Part shown: piece by piece, positions 1 to 15,443 of the stretch | How positions within the stretch are numbered: position 1 is the stretch's first letter | How the letters are laid out: the number at the start of each line of letters is the position of its first letter | NCBI GenBank assembly: GCA_038502055.1 | Contig: JAXRKN010000038.1 | Coordinates: 4,960,001-5,024,000 of the forward strand | DNA from: Tanytarsus gracilentus | Lineage: Eukaryota; Arthropoda; Insecta; Diptera; Chironomidae | Length of the DNA: 64,000 nucleotides | Reading direction: 5' to 3' | Translations under genes and position numbers: made by a program | The notes under the pieces: generated by a model | The model's database searches: none | The model's input: the letters and a program-made list of their open reading frames with translations, nothing else | What the model was told of the DNA's origin: nothing

Positions 1-3000
1 TTAAATTTTTTTCTTGCGAACATCATCCAAAGAATGTACAATATCTCAATTTCACCTGCTTTATAAATTTACAATGGACTTCGCAGTAAATGTTATTGCT
101 TCGATATGACATGATGTGAAGCTCTCTGTGTATGTTTAGGAAGGGATGCGGTAATAATGATGATGCATTCAACAAGATACTTGCAATGATCATCAGAAAT
201 TTATTAGATATTTTTATGCTGTGTTGTGTTATATGAGGTGCTTTTATTGTTGGACATCACAAAAGCACCTTCTGAAAGCATTCACAAGTGAGATGACTGA
301 CTGATATGGACGGTTTCAGCAAGGGATGAAATTTTTCAACTTTAAATTGAAAAAGTTTTTTTAATTTTTTTTGTGAACCTTCTTTGAATAATTTAAAATC
401 CATATAAAGTTCATCAACAGCTTTTCAACGTCAAACATTAATGTCGAAAAACTTTTATTGAAACTTCGACAGGAAATGGTAAAGTCCACATCATCACATG
501 TAATAGCATTAGAGTAAATTGACGTTCGCCTGATTCATAAACCAGCGGTAAAATCTATTGTGATGATGAACATCGATGATGTGGTGATTATGGTGATGTC
601 GGTTGAAATTTTACACCCACTGAGTGATGGACAACGCAACAATTTTTGCTAAATCGGCAAATTAATCAAGCAGAAAATTTTAAGAGCTTTCTATGGGTTG
701 AAGTGAAATTTTCTGCCGAGTGAATCTTCACTAAATTGATGATTTTTGTGAATAGGCTGCGATGGGGTAAAAAAAGGGGAAAAAGCAAGCTCGGCTGTTC
801 AATTCACTGACTCGATTCAGTTTAAAATTTCCTCCTTTTTATTTGTATTTATGTGCGATCGTATCTCACACGTCTTCTGTATCCTCTTACACTCGCAATT
901 TTCCTTCACATTCAATATCGTAAGCACTTTCATCATTAAATAAATTTAAAGCGATTTGCTTCCAACATACACACACGCACGCATACATAAATAGTAAATA
1001 AATATTGTGGAAGAATTTAATTTAATGTCATTATGTACTTCGCACTGCCACCGTATTGCTTTCTTTCTTCCGTCAGCGTATGTTGTTGTTTTTCATCATA
1101 CACACACAATATTGCTGTAAATTATATTTTCCTCTTCGCGAAGGAATACTCTTCAAGGAGTTGTGTATGAAATATGTAACAGGAGTGTGAAAATTTTATG
1201 CAGAAAATTATATAAACTATATTTTTACATACATAAGCTATTTAAATAAATGTAAATGAAGTTTATAAAAATATGAACAAGTTTCTAGCCCCTTTTTATC
1301 TGACAAAGTATATTTTTTGCCCTCTCTCTAAATGAACGCTTAACGTGTTGTTGATGATGACTTAGAAGAAAAATGCTCGTGAAGCAATTTCGAAAAAAAA
1401 ATTATTTATCAACGCCATGCGATGAGAATGTGTTGACGATGGTGTGTCAACAGCACAAAACAATTCTGAACATAATTACTTAAGAGCTAGAGCGTTAAAA
1501 TTAATTTCATGCAATTTTCCCTCCTTTTCCTCCATGCGACAACATTTATTTTGCTGTTCATTCTTTTTACTTCATCTAAACACACCTCCTGGGGAATGTT
1601 CAATGTTCAATTTAAAAATCAGTGTAATTAAAAATTATTTCAGATAGCTCGAACTGTTTTCTTCTTGGATAATCACATTCTCATTAATTTTTTTTCTCTC
1701 TCGACCAACAGGAGAGAAAAACTCAATCTAATAATGGCTCATTCATTATGAACGTAATTTTTTATTCCCTCTTGCTCCGTCCAAACGTAGCATAGCAGCT
1801 TCCATTTGGTAATTATGTAATTATTATGCCCCGCGAAATTGGAATTTATTTGGCTCGATGCTGCTGCTTATGGGGGCCAGTTGGCTATTAAACCTTATGT
1901 TGCGTACGAAACAAAAAAGTCCTAATAAACTTAATAAGATTTGTGTACTTAATTCACGCACGAGTTCATTTCGCAGATGGTTCGAAATTGATTATTTTAT
2001 GACTCAATTTATTCACTTCGCAGTGCATCAATCAAAAGTCCATTAGCAATTGTGATGTGCGAAAATGAAGTTTAACTCTTTCATTAAATAAGAAATAATT
2101 GAGTTGTTTTCTGAATAATTAAATGCTAAAACCCGTTAATAAAAAATTTGAAGTGTATAAGATCAAAAAAATTTCTTTGCATTGGGAGATTGAAAACGAA
2201 AACCGCCAAAATTAGGATTGTGAGATGAAGTTTTTCTTTAAATAAAAAAAATAAAAAATAAAAAATAATCAAAAAAAAATTTCTTGTTCAGTCACAATGT
2301 CTTTTTGAAGCCTCAAAGTTGACCCTCTTAAGATCGAGAAAATCATATTTTTTATTTATTGAATTAATTGAGTTTTGAAACTGTCACTGAACATTTTTAG
2401 ATGTTTAATTGAAGAAAATTGTGTAATATATTTTATTTCGCTTAAATTTCTCATTTTAGATTGAAGTGCTCTAAACTTAACTTCAAAATATGTTAAAACG
2501 GACTCACACTAAAACTTGCCTAAAGTCTGTGGAACCTAATGGAACCTAAATTTGAAAGCATTTTCATAAAGACAAGAAAAAAAGCGTCAAGAATGGGGAA
2601 GGAACTATCTGCTCATTTTTGCTCCTTTAAAAGTTATATGAGCTTGAAGATGACTCAAATTTTTCCAGTTTTGTATGAAGTGTTATTAAAATTATAAATT
2701 TGTCTAAAAGGAGGCTTTGATTTTTGACTTAATAAAATATTTAGAGGCTGTTTTAGTGGTCATTGGAGATGCTAAAAAATGTTTGCTGGTTAAAGCTTTA
2801 TTTTAAACAAGCTAACAGACCCAAATTAAGGTTGCTAGTCATAAAAAACACTTAAATGAGTGTTCTATATTACACAACTTTATTTCATGTTTAGAGGGAC
2901 TTAAGAGCCTGATTCCAAGGTCTGTATCATAAAAAATCTTATAGAATGGTGTTAACAGGGCATTCACTACCTTGCCCAACCCGTTTTACTATTTTGGCGG

Positions 3001-6000
3001 ATCTCGTTTTCAAATCGTCCCAATTTCTTTGCATAACTTTTTGGAATACTTCAGGAAACAAGCTCACTTGACTATTTTCAACAGTGATGTAAACATCTTG
3101 TCAATACATCATCGAGTGCACGTTGTCCTTAACCTCTTGACTCGTTACATGTGGCATAAAAGAATTTCACTCGCTTTTAGTCATTTTCCAATACATAATT
3201 TCACGATGACGGAAAAGAAGAAGTCGAAAGCTGAACAACAACAAAAAATTATTTTCCCTTTTTCGCTTTTCTATCATAAATCATTTGGCTGGAGCTGAAG
3301 AGGGAGGATTTTTTGCAGCATGTGAGGCAGAGTAAGAAAATTTATTTTGATTGATGAGACATTACTTATGAGGGAGAGAGTGGAGGAAAAACGGATGAAG
3401 GATCGTCAAATCCTCAAGAACTTTTCGTTCTCCCTCATCATCGAAGACGAAAAAGTGAATTTTTTGTGTTTGAAAATTGACAGAAGCTCACTTTTCTTTA
3501 CCCCCTTAACGGATTAATTCCCTAATGGCAATTGTGTGTTGATACTTTGAATATCTTATGCGTGTGTGTGTGTGACAAAGAGCTTTCAAATTGAATTTAA
3601 TGTGACTTTCTTGCGAAACCGTAAAAATTTTTGTTGAGTGCTTTCAAAGCTAAAATGGGTTGTTGCGAGTTTATCATTTAATATTATTCACTCCTGATTT
3701 ATCGCTCTGCAAAACATTATCTTGTGCGTTGAAAATTTAATGTTTAATGAAATTTTACGAACAATAAAATTTGAGGCGATTAAAATATGAATTTATTTTG
3801 GGTGTAAAATATTTTTGAATATGATTTAAACGCTTTGCAATAAAAAGCTTAAATTTAATGGCTTCAATCGATTGACGAAAATCAAAGTGTTATTTAAATT
3901 TTACGTAAGAGTCAATGAGGCAAATAAATTAATTGAAAATTGTTAATTAACAAATAATTAAAATTATATAATGATTTTGCAGGGATTGAGAATTGTATTT
4001 GAATTTAAAAGGTTGGAAGTTTTTTAAGGCATAAAAATTTTAAATGGAAAATTCAATTTATAGAATTCATAAAACTTTGAGCAAACAATGCACTCAACAC
4101 CATCTCAACCATAAGTTTCCAACTATCAAAGAATTTAAAACTTTCCACGAGACTTTTCCTCCTTCGCTATAATTCTTTACGTTGAATGCTTTAAACGCCT
4201 TCAAATGTCATCACAATATTAAGTTGTTTGAGAACTTTTACACAACTTTCATCAATTATTTTTCTCACCTCTCAACCCCGGTTGAATAATTTTCTCATTT
4301 CTGGCGGTAATTGTTGATCGTAAACTTTTACGCTCCTAAATCATTTGAATTTCAACTATGAAAGACGTTTTTTGTGCTTTCTGTAAAATAATCCTCGGTT
4401 CTTAGCGCTTTCGCTTTAATTAATGGCGACGTTTTCGATGCTTACAAAATTAAATTTTGAATTTTAAAGCTTACTAAGTTTACAAAGCGTGGTAGCAAAA
4501 ATGTAATTAATCACTCGCAAAAATGCTCTCTTCGCAAAAAAAGTGAAATCAATTGAAATTGATGACAACAGCACAGCCTTCATCATTATCATCATCATGC
4601 TGCTGAACAAACTGACTGTGAAGAGGTGAGGCAAAATTATAAATTAATTAAAATAAATGCAAATATTTATTTGCCATAGCAACTCGTTCTCGTCATGGGT
4701 ATGTAGATACAAAATGCACTCATTGCATTGTGTTGTTAATTAAAATACTTATCGCATTTCCCGTTTTAAATGACATACAAGAGCAGGGAGCGAGAGAAAA
4801 TTGCATAATAATGAGCCCGAGAAAAAATTTCCTTGAATCACCATTTTCCAAATGTTTGAATAGCAATTTTACAGTAGACCGACGAGAGCACATGGTGTAC
4901 TTAAACTCGAGTGGAACATCGTACAGTTTTGGAAAACAAGTTGGCAATTAATTTTAATTGTTATGGAGAGAGAAAATCAGCATGATGGAGATTTTTCAAG
5001 CAGCTTCTTCATAGAGAAAGTAAATATGGACATGAGCAACTTTTTTTGTTCGTTCCACCATTATTTGGCAGTATGAGGTTGTGAATAATCAAGTAAAACA
5101 TAAATCTGGTAGTTTCACTCGCTGTGGCAACCCTTTATAAAAAAAAAAAGTTCAAAGGCAGCGTGGAGAAAAGAGAAAAAAGTGTAAAGAAGAAGAGAGG
5201 TCTCATTAAAACTTATTCGAGCGTTGGATCTTTCGCTTTTCCATTGTTTCTCATTGCTTGGCATGCTGGCGAGTGTGTTATGTATTTTTAATGTGCGGCA
5301 AAGGGTGCGAAACTTGTTTATAAATAAATAAACTTAATATAACAAATTTTATAAATGTTTTATAACCAGTGACATAAATTTATATGCTTTTAATTATTTA
5401 TTCCCTGACGTGCGCATAAAGAATGAAGTTCATAATTGGAAAAAAAGTGGACCAAATGTAATTGAAAGTCTGCAGAGTTAAATGTGACTCACTTCTCAAA
5501 ATATGAGCATTTTTAAGTACAAAAAGCTCTTAGATGAAAAGAAAAAGTTTTTTACTTCACTCATTGTCGGTGACCATCGTGCACTTTAGATCCGAAACGT
5601 TTTTTTTGCGGAGGAAAAATGAAAGTTCTAAAAATCTTGATCTTCTTTGCGCTTTTCCTCGAGAGAGAGTTTTTTATTGCGGTGGTGTGACACGTGAGAT
5701 AAAAAAAGCTGGAAAAAAGAATCTTTATGGGTTGAAAATTGTTCTCTAAAGTCACTCGAGATTTGGTTTTGACACATACAGTTTGAAAATTAAATTCTTG
5801 AAAGTTTTCCGACAGTTAGTCAAGTTAAGTGTTTCAATTAAATTTTTATGAAACACCTTCGGTGCAAAAGGTGATGAATTTTTTAGCTTTTTTTCTTAAA
5901 AGATCTCATTTTAGTTTTCTAAGCAAAACTTTTCACCTCTAAATAATTAAAAAGTTTTGGCTTCGCACTTTAACCTAAAATTTTATGAGGTGTCTGAAAA

Positions 6001-9000
6001 AACTTTTGTCATTAAATAAATTTTCAATTTTCTAGTTTTATTTTCATGTTTCAATCTCACTTTTATTTGTTTTGAAAATTTCATGAATTTTATCTCCAAT
6101 TTTAAGAAACTTTTTGGGAAAAAATAATTTGAAATGCAATTTAAAAGTTTTTTGCTTTTTCGCAACGAACTTTGTCGTTTCTTTTTTTTATGCTACAACT
6201 TTTATCGCAACCGGAGTCAAAGTCTCAAAATAATGTCACAAGCTGTCACAGCAAATAAAAAAAATCAACGTAAAGTTTAATTTTTAAGAGAAAAGCAGAA
6301 ACTTTTAATTATCTTGTGGTTTTTAATTCAATTTTAGCTCGCATGCAAAACTTTGTCTTGATTTGAAATCCTTAAATACATAATTACACGTGTGTAGACT
6401 GAAAGCAGTTGCAATTCTCGTTCAACAACATCATTAAGCGTTACATCTGTTTCATGCTAAAAACTTTGAATTTATTTTGTGGAAAAATGAGGCAATTTCA
6501 CTTCCTCAGCTCCTCGTAATCGCAAAGCTAAAATTTGTATGCAGGATAAAAAGGGGAAAAACTTTAGATTATCTCTGCATATGAATTGCGGTGTCGGCAA
6601 TGTCAGAACATAGACTTACGGTTGAAGGGAAAAAGTTTTACAGTAGTTGAAGGAATTTCTCACCCATTTTGCAACTAATTCTCCTTTCAGCCATAAAAAA
6701 TTCATTGAATTTAAATTTCTCCTCGCGGACTACTTTTTTTAGCATGCTAACGGAAAAAAGGCACAACTAATGCTTTTCTCAAAGAAAAAACCCTCACAAC
6801 ATTTTTTTGTGTGTATTTTTTTCATCCTTATCGCCTTCAACATCCAGCACAAAGCACATAATAAGAAGCACAAGCAGATGGAAGCACTTTGTTGCCATTT
6901 GCATTTTATTAAGATTTCCATCGTTTACGAGGATCGTGTGGGATGTTATACGAAATGTGAGGAAAAATTCAATCTTGAGGCAAACATCAATATTTGAGCA
7001 ACTCTCATAACTTTCTAATCCTCCGCGAGATTTCAAAGGCATGACTATGTGACTATGTGGATGACTCTCTACAACACTTCGAATTCACACATTTTCACTC
7101 TCCCAAGTGAATTGATGAAAAAAGGAGCAGTGAAAAAAACTTTTGCATTTGCGTTGATTAAAATAATTTGGATGTGAGAGAGAGGAAAATGTGATGTTCG
7201 TATAAATGATAAAAATGATTTTGTGGCGAGGGAATATGCCTGTGCGAAGATATGATTTTTTTCTCTATCAAGTTATGAACAATATGGAAGAGAAAAGTGT
7301 AGGTTTTCCTCAGAAAAATTCGTAATGAATTTTCGAGCTTTGGTGAATGGGGAAAAAAAGAAAATGTCAAAATTAGTAAATTTAATGCACACATGGACAT
7401 TAAAAGAATTTTTTATCAAAGTAAGAATTATTTCATTTTTATGCTTTGAAAACAAAATTTTTTAAAAATTACAAAAATATTCTTCATTTGTGAGATTTGA
7501 AAATTGTAAACTTGTATTTCAAGGACATCGGAATATCAATGTCAAAACATCTTTTGTCATCTCAATGATTTTTCTTTTTCTGTGGGTTGCATGAAAATCA
7601 TAACAGCTAAGCAAAAACACTGATGAAAGGATACTTTGTGATTTTTTGATGCTAAATTTATCAAAATATAAAAATGGCTTTAATTTCAAAGTAATTAAAT
7701 TTCAATAATATCAAACATGGAGTCATCTCATTATGATTATGGTGTGATGACTGAATGCTATAATAATAACATTTTATGCATGTCGCATACACTGACTCGC
7801 AACGTAATTAAAATTCTATTTAACAAACTCGTTTGCACAACATAACCATCATTCCTTTGAGCATGAGAGGATTGAACGAGAAAAAAAGTTTTTAGTAATA
7901 ACATTAAGTGAAACTTTTTTTGTTTCTCTCTAAAAGGCGCAAAAAGTTAAAGTGGAATGGGCTGAGAACTAAACTTTTCGCTGTAATCGTTACAGAAATT
8001 TGAATTTTTAATTTAATTAATTTTGGTAGAGTATTAAAGAAAATCACCATTTAGATTGGATGGCATTTTCAGAGAACATTAATGACATTAACTTTTTTTA
8101 ATATTGACTTTCGTTAAAATGAGAACATCAAAGATTTTTAGCCTTTCAGCAACTTCAATGAGATAAAATCTCACGTCTTTTGTTTAACGCCATTCTCATC
8201 AGCATAAAAGACATTTTTTACACTCTTAAAAGACAATGGAGGTAATAAATTTGAGTCAAGGCAGAAGGATTATTTGTCGATCTATTGTTAATTTATTTTC
8301 TGGGAAAATTTCGTGGCTGTGAAAGATTTGGGGGTACGAAGCTGATAATTTAGCAATTTATTACTTAAATTTGGAAAAAGTAAAAACCCTTTAAAAATAT
8401 TTTAAAATTTGAAAATAAAATCATTTCAGGAAAATTTAACAAATAAAATTTTATAAAAATTGTGAAATAAAAAAATATTTCTGCACAATTTCATTTTTAT
8501 CTCATGTCATTGTCATCACTGCACATTGTTTGCCTCTTGATCGCTACCATCATCTTCTTGCATTCATATAAAGTAGAAATGAACAATATTGTTTGCTCAT
8601 GTTGCAAGTAATGTGGAAAATCGGAAATGAAAGCGGTAGAAAGGCAATTTAAGAGAACAAAAAAAGCACTCTACTCATTTCCCATGAGCAATGCACGTTA
8701 AATGGATGATGTAGAGAATTTTTTTTGCTCCATATTGTTTTACATGAAAGTCGATTTGTGTGCAACGTGCAGCATCAATGGCAACTTTATAGTTGAGTTT
8801 TCTTCTGTTATTATGCAAAACGGAAATAAAATTTTATTTGCACATTTCCTATTCCAATTTTCTGTGTGATTGTTTATGCTTCCATAGAATTTCCTCTTCT
8901 TTCATTTCCTACCTCAAAAACTTTCGCTTGACTTCGCTCGAGACATTGAAGATGTTTATGTAGGTCAAAATGTCGTGACTTTGATCTCAGCTCTGATTTC

Positions 9001-12000
9001 ACTTTATATCGAGAAAAGGAAAGCTTCATTATCAGAAATCGATGAATTGATATTTTCGTTGTCATGATTTCTCGCTTTGTAATCGAGAGTAATAACAATA
9101 AAAAATGTAAGGAAGAATAGAAGAAAAACAAAATAAAATTGAGAATTTGTTTAGACTAGAAGCAAAAGTTTGATTAAAGGAGAAAGAAGAAGTTGCATTT
9201 TGTCTTCGATTGTGTTTACAAAGCTCTTTGCAAAATCTCCATTTGATGGTAAATGACAAAGTTTCTGTTTGCATTACTTTGTTTAACTTTATAATTTAAT
9301 TATTGTTCTTCTTGGAGATGCTTTTCATGTTTGAATAGGAATGAAAGTAAATTTATTTAATTTCAGTTTTTAGAGATGAGCTGGACGTGAGTTAGGCAGG
9401 AGGATTTAAACCAACTGTAATAATTTTTAAATTTTTATGCAAATATAAAGTTGAAAAATTATTTTAGATGCAATTTCAACAACTTTTTCAGAAGCAACAC
9501 CAACAAATTTATTAAAATTTTAAAAGAGTTAGAAAGTTTCAAAAAGTTGTGTTTATGCAAAAGTTGAAGAGAGATAAAACGAAGAAATATCCATAATGTA
9601 ATAGAAACTAGATGCGCAGCGACAAAAGAGTCTATACCAAAGTTTTTCGGTTAATGGTACTTCAAAAACGGTTATTACTGATATTCTTCGGCGTTGAAAA
9701 AGTTTTCATTTCTCTAGTATTTTCTACCCACTTGCTCGGCTCCGCTTAATGGAAGCCATTGAAAGATTTTTAGATTAAACTTTACGACATTTTATGCCCG
9801 TAATAAATCTCAAGTTTTTACGATTATGAAAACCACATACATACACACACATCTGATGTCGTCTCCTTCCTTTTCTTTTTGATATTGATTTTAATTTTAT
9901 TAAGTTCATTTCTTAAACCTCAAACGAACCCAAAAAAATCTGATGCTGAGTTTACACAAAAAAAGGAAAAGTTATAAAAATATTTAAAAGGATTTTTGTT
10001 GTAAAAAATATTTTTATGAAAGAGGTTCAAATGACTAAGGCTTTGATGGTGGATTTAAGAGTGGTTAAATTCATCCAGATTAAGTTCAGTCGAACATTGA
10101 CAACTCAACATTCACACATTGATAATTTATGAAGCTCTTTTGCGGCGCAGTAATTAGGTCTCACTCATGAAGTAAAAATCTCATCATCATGTGGAAGCTT
10201 AAGCAGATCAACTCAGCTTGTAAATGAGCATTTTGATGTAAAAGATTTTATCTGCTAGATGAGATTTTTTTGGTTGCATGGTGGTTGATATTTTTAGAGC
10301 TGGAAATAACCAAAAAATCTTTTCTCTATGTTCTTTATTATTAATCTCAAACCTTTTATTATTTTTTAAATAAATAATTCTTTAAAACTAAACTCTGGAT
10401 AAAAGTCTCAAAGACTAATTACACTCGCTTATGCATCAAACTTTCACACACTTAAGTTGCTTCATAACTTTCTGATTCACAAGAAAAAGCATGTTGAATA
10501 ATGTCATCTAAAGATATGTTTTGCCGTAGTGTATGAAAAAGTTTGTAATTTTTTTTTCTCTTTCATGCAAGACTGAAATAGAGAGGTGGATTGAACTAAT
10601 GATATAAATTATGTCACATGTTTCTGAATCTCAATGAAGATGTTCATGAGAGTATATACATTTAATTTAATATCGCATGCTTGTAAGCGTGTGCACAAGA
10701 CAGCAAGTCAGGAGGGGGAGAGAAAAAAGGAAATGTTTACCGGATAGACTGAGAGATGTGTACACAGTGTGTTTTGGTATGATTCAATGTTGAAAAAATT
10801 CAAGGTTGGAACAACAAGTACTCAATAAATTTATCTAAAGCTATACAAATATTTTATGATGTTTCATGCTTTATAAAAAGCCCGCTTTGCGGCAGGTTGT
10901 ACTGCATATGTGTAACAAAAAGAAGGATGTAACGATCATATATCATTTTTACAAATATTTCCCTTCTTCATCATCATCTTCATTTTCATAATCTCATATA
11001 TATGCGAGAGGGTAATGTTAGTATTATGCTTATTAGAAAACATCATAATAAAGTAGTAGGCTGCTGATATGGGATGAGAAAAAAAGTGTAAGCTTTTTTA
11101 TTGACATTAATTTTCCATTAGGAATGAACCGAGAGCCCCAAATATATTACACGAGATACCAAAAAGGGATAATTTTTTCATGCGAACATTTGATTTGATT
11201 ATTATGAGACTTTTCTACTAAACGAATAATGAGTGCATTAGTATGGAAAAAAATTCATAACAGTTTTTCGTTAATAATATTTTATGCTTTACTGCAGTAA
11301 CGCTATATTTTCATTGTTCGCCCTTATCACATCGACCCCGAACCATACCAAGGGATGAGAAACTTGTAAGCGATTTTATAACCCTCAGATTAGTAAAAGC
11401 TTCCAATCCCCTGGTTTTAATGTTATCTCATACTCTCACATACACTCATATCTCATTATCTTTAAATTCCCATCTTTCGAGCTTTTATTAAAAGGCAGGG
11501 TAGTTTTATGTCAATCCGCTTTTTGTTTTACGTGAGTTAATGCTGATGATGATTTGAAACATGAGGGGGAAGATAATGGCTTTGATTTTCTAAAAGCAAT
11601 AGCCTTAATGAACGTTAATTAATTTTTATATATTTTTTACTACATGACTTTAAAGTTGAGAGACTGATTTAATTTAACTTCAACTAGGGAAACTTTAATT
11701 CAGAAAATATTTTCGTCATGAATTTTCAATTGAAGGTTGAAATATATTTAGTCGCGAGGGAAATTAAATTGAAGGAATTCCATTTTTCCCACAATATTTC
11801 TCTCCTTCAATATAATAAATTGAACGCGATTGACATTAAAAAGTGAGAAAATTTAATGTGGGAAGCGATGGAAGAATAATGCTCATGTGAATAATGTAAA
11901 TTTTGTATGTTAAGTTTATTTATGGCGCCCTAGAGAACGACAAAAATTGCTGCAATTTGCCAATAAAATTTGCTCGCTTCTTTTGCTGTCACAATTTAAA

Positions 12001-15000
12001 TATTGCACTGCATTGACCTTTGCACTCCCTGAACTGAATTAGCTGTGCTAAATAAACTGCTGATTGTAAACGAACCACTGCAAAGGGCTGCACTGATGAT
12101 GTCAGCAGCGCTAATAATTTAAAATGAATTAATTTTTAACATTATTGTTGCTGAAATGATGTTAGCATAAGCATATAGATGCGGTTTTGGCCATTCGCAA
12201 TTTTCATGAGAACTGTGAGCTTGAAAATATTTTCACATTATGTCGCAATAAACTGTTTGGAACTGTCACAGATATAAAATATAGACCGCTGATAATTTAT
12301 TAATTTATGTCTCTTGCTGCCATTATCAATAAATTTATTTGCTTAATGCCGCAAATTATCAACAGCGAGCTAATTGTTGATTTTTATTTGACGTCAATTT
12401 GAATTTTTAATTTACTTTAAAGCTCTTTAAAGTTTATATTTTAATTTGTGCCAGACACATGAAAAATTCTTGATGAAAACTTTTCCTCAACTATTCTCTC
12501 TGTTGCTTTCAGCAACGATTGTCTTGTATGTTTGAGTTGGAGATGGGAATTTTCTTTTACATCGTAAAGTAATTACACCAGCAAAAAAAATGGAGAAAAA
12601 AGTTTTATTTTATTTTATTTGCTCTTCTTCTGAGCTGTTGCTGCTTTTCTGTAATTATTTCCACAACAACAGAGAAAGTAAAACGAAAATTGTATGAAAT
12701 TAAAGTGGATTGAAGAATTATGTTTAATTTATTCGAGAATGAGTTTGAATGAAATTTTTGAATAATTACTTGCGGGATGAATTTGCCAAGGGATGAAAAC
12801 TTTTAACTACTTTAAGGTTATTTAGGAAAATTTGCAGATTTCAAAAAGTTTAAATTCCATTCACTGCTGGCAACAATGTCATGCGGTTCTTTAACAAAAT
12901 CCACATGCTGAAATTGAATTTTTAATTATTTTCAGTCATTCACTTCGTCTTAAAATGCATTAAAATTTTGTACAATTTTTGTGCTATCAACAAAACCAGA
13001 ACAAAACTTGATGCACTAAATGAAAAAAAGAACTAAAAATGCAGCATGTTGAAAATTGTCACAGAAACCACTTTTGTCCTACTTTTGATACAAGTTTTTG
13101 TCCCATTGTTGACCACCAGCTGTCTTTTCATATTCTCATTCCCACCAAGTTTTTAAGCCAAATGTTTTCAATTTTAAAGTGAGTGCTTTAAAGTGAAACT
13201 TTCTCGCTTTATCTGATAGGTGGTGAACTGGATTTTAATTTTAATGACAATAATGAAACAAGCTCTTTCAGCTCTCGTGAGTGGATGGTATGACACTGTT
13301 TGACCATCTGAAAATATTGTGAGGGATTTAAAAGGATGAAAACAAGCTTTTTGAATTTAATGCGATGTCCAGAGCTTAAGGGCAAGAGTATCCATTGAAA
13401 ATGCATTTTGTACTCAGCCTGATTAATTAATGCTCTCGCTTACAGATGCCAGTCGTTTCAATGATCTCTTTTCGCTTTGTGTTCATGCAAATGTCCTTCA
13501 CTGTCGAGATGAGTTACGGCAATTTTTACGCAATTTAGTCACTCGAGTTTCTACATCGCTGGTGTGAGTGAAGTTTTTATGTTGCAAGGCAATTAATTAG
13601 TCAGAAAGTTTGACTAGAAAGATCGCAAACATGTGCATTGGATCCCATAAAAATTTCAATGCAAAAAATCTATTGAATGCTAACAAATAGTTCGAGAATT
13701 TTTCATTTGTAAATTTTTGTGATGGATTTTTTATTTAATTGATCAGAGTTGAAAAATAATTTTAGGATTTAGACAAAAAAAATTAAAATTTTCTTGATTA
13801 AAAAAATCATCAATTTTAATTTAAATTTTTCAAACTTTTACACTCTATTGCGCATCCCTGAAAAATATGTCATCAATTTCCAATCAATGCATATAAAACT
13901 TTGTCATTAATTCATCGATGCGAAACTGCGACCTACAGGGACTATAATTTCAATTGTCAAAAAGTTTCATCACAATCCGCTTCATTCTACATCATCTTCA
14001 TCGATGGACGTTAAATAGTGAAGCAGGATTTGTTTGCTGAATAAATTTTCACCATCAATGAAAACCAATTCTCGTGAGAAAAAAATGCGAAAACTCGATG
14101 TCGATGGAAAAAAAGCATTCCCATGTCGTTTGATTAACCGATTTTCATGTAACTATGGCAGGCTAACGTAATAGAAGCAAGCTCTGTGGAAAAAAATCCA
14201 ATCACGTTCTCTCAAACTATTCTCGCGCTACGATGTGATGATAATGAAAGTATATGCATTGAAATTAAGCAAAGAGCGTTTTTTGATCATCATCAAAATT
14301 GCATCAAACTTCTCCTTCGTGTGTTTTTGCATAGAAAACTGAGGCGATGTGAACTTTAGAAAAAAGGACATGAAACTCAAAGAGATAATTTTAAAAATTT
14401 ATTAGCAAAAATTTTTAAAAATAAAAAATTTAAAAATCCAGAAATTTAAATCCTTGCATAAAAAAATCAAATCCTCCAGGTTCTAAAGCACGGCGCTTTC
14501 TACACTCAATCTTTTCCGAATTTTCGATTGGCAAAAACTATACAATGTCTAGTCACGAGGGAGCAGATTGAGGGTTTAAGAGGCCATCATCGCATTCTCG
14601 CCTTATCATCTTTTCCTATAGCCATACACCGCACAACGATGCCAAAATGCGATATAATCGATTATGATGCAAAATGCTTTCTCGTGCGATCCATTTTCTC
14701 TAAAGAGCGGTGGCGTGTTAACACATTCCGAGTGCGGAATTCGAAATTGGAAATTAAGTTTTTTGCTGTTGTTATCGAATAAAGAAATGAATGAGGCAAT
14801 AAAGAGCAGCGAAGGCAATAAGCTATTCGCACTTTGAGGTCGACACTTCGAGGCAACGACGATAGCAGAATCAGCAGTAAAAACACTGCGAAACAAATAA
14901 TGCAAATACGTGCAGATGAGTGTTAATAAAACACATCAAATCTGTCGGATGACAGAGGACGATGAAAAAATGCGGAAGAAGAGGAAATCAGGAGAATGAC

Positions 15001-15120
15001 ATTATTTCAGGTGACGTCATTGACATCCCAACCCATGCTATTGCTACCAAAAAAATTCGCATACACACGCAGATATTTCATCATGTACTGATGACCTTGT
15101 AAAAAAAAGGGCGCGATGGG
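1..15120. other. non-coding AT-rich region, no gene seen
   Basis: I find no gene here on either strand. The longest open frames are about 100 codons or less. They are low-complexity (Phe, Lys, Ile, Asn rich), lack recognisable motifs, and often overlap equally long frames on the opposite strand, as expected of AT-rich non-coding DNA. The region holds short CA/GT microsatellites (about 967-984 and 3561-3574), an A/AAAT-rich run near 2240-2280, and many copies of short words such as AAAAGTTTT and its complement. It could be intergenic or part of a long 5' UTR intron of the downstream dpr gene; the sequence does not decide between these. Confidence 0.6.
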
Positions 15121-15125
15121 GAAAG

Positions 15126-15443
15126 AAAAAAAAAAAAAAAAAAAAAAAGTTTATTTTATCGTCAGTGCTTTACCGAGACACCAATAATAGGAGTCCATCG
15201 CTTTATTACAATTTTTATGCGATTGAGTCACGCAAAAATTTGCTATTGATTTTTAGAAAATTGAAAATGGTTTTCTTTAAATTAAAAATTTAAAATTTGA
15301 TATTTTTGTGTTGGTTTTCCAAATAATTCACTTAAAATTTTTTTTTTTTTTTTTTTTCGGATTGTGGGACTTGTGAATTTTAATATGTAAGCTTTTGAGC
15401 ATTTTTTGATGGGGATGGAATTAATTTAATTTTTTTTTTTTTT
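15126..15443. repeat. cluster of long A and T homopolymer runs
   Basis: A run of 23 A (15126-15148) is followed about 190 bp later by a run of 20 T (15338-15357) and another of 14 T (15430-15443). The A and T runs face each other as in an inverted pair, but the sequence between them shows no recognisable retroelement coding sequence or terminal repeats. They may be simple-sequence expansions or tails of old retroposed copies. Confidence 0.6.

Noticed and set aside
6739..7042. Five overlapping small frames, some with hydrophobic starts
   Set aside because: No consistent Cys pattern or splice context; hydrophobicity comes from T-rich codons.
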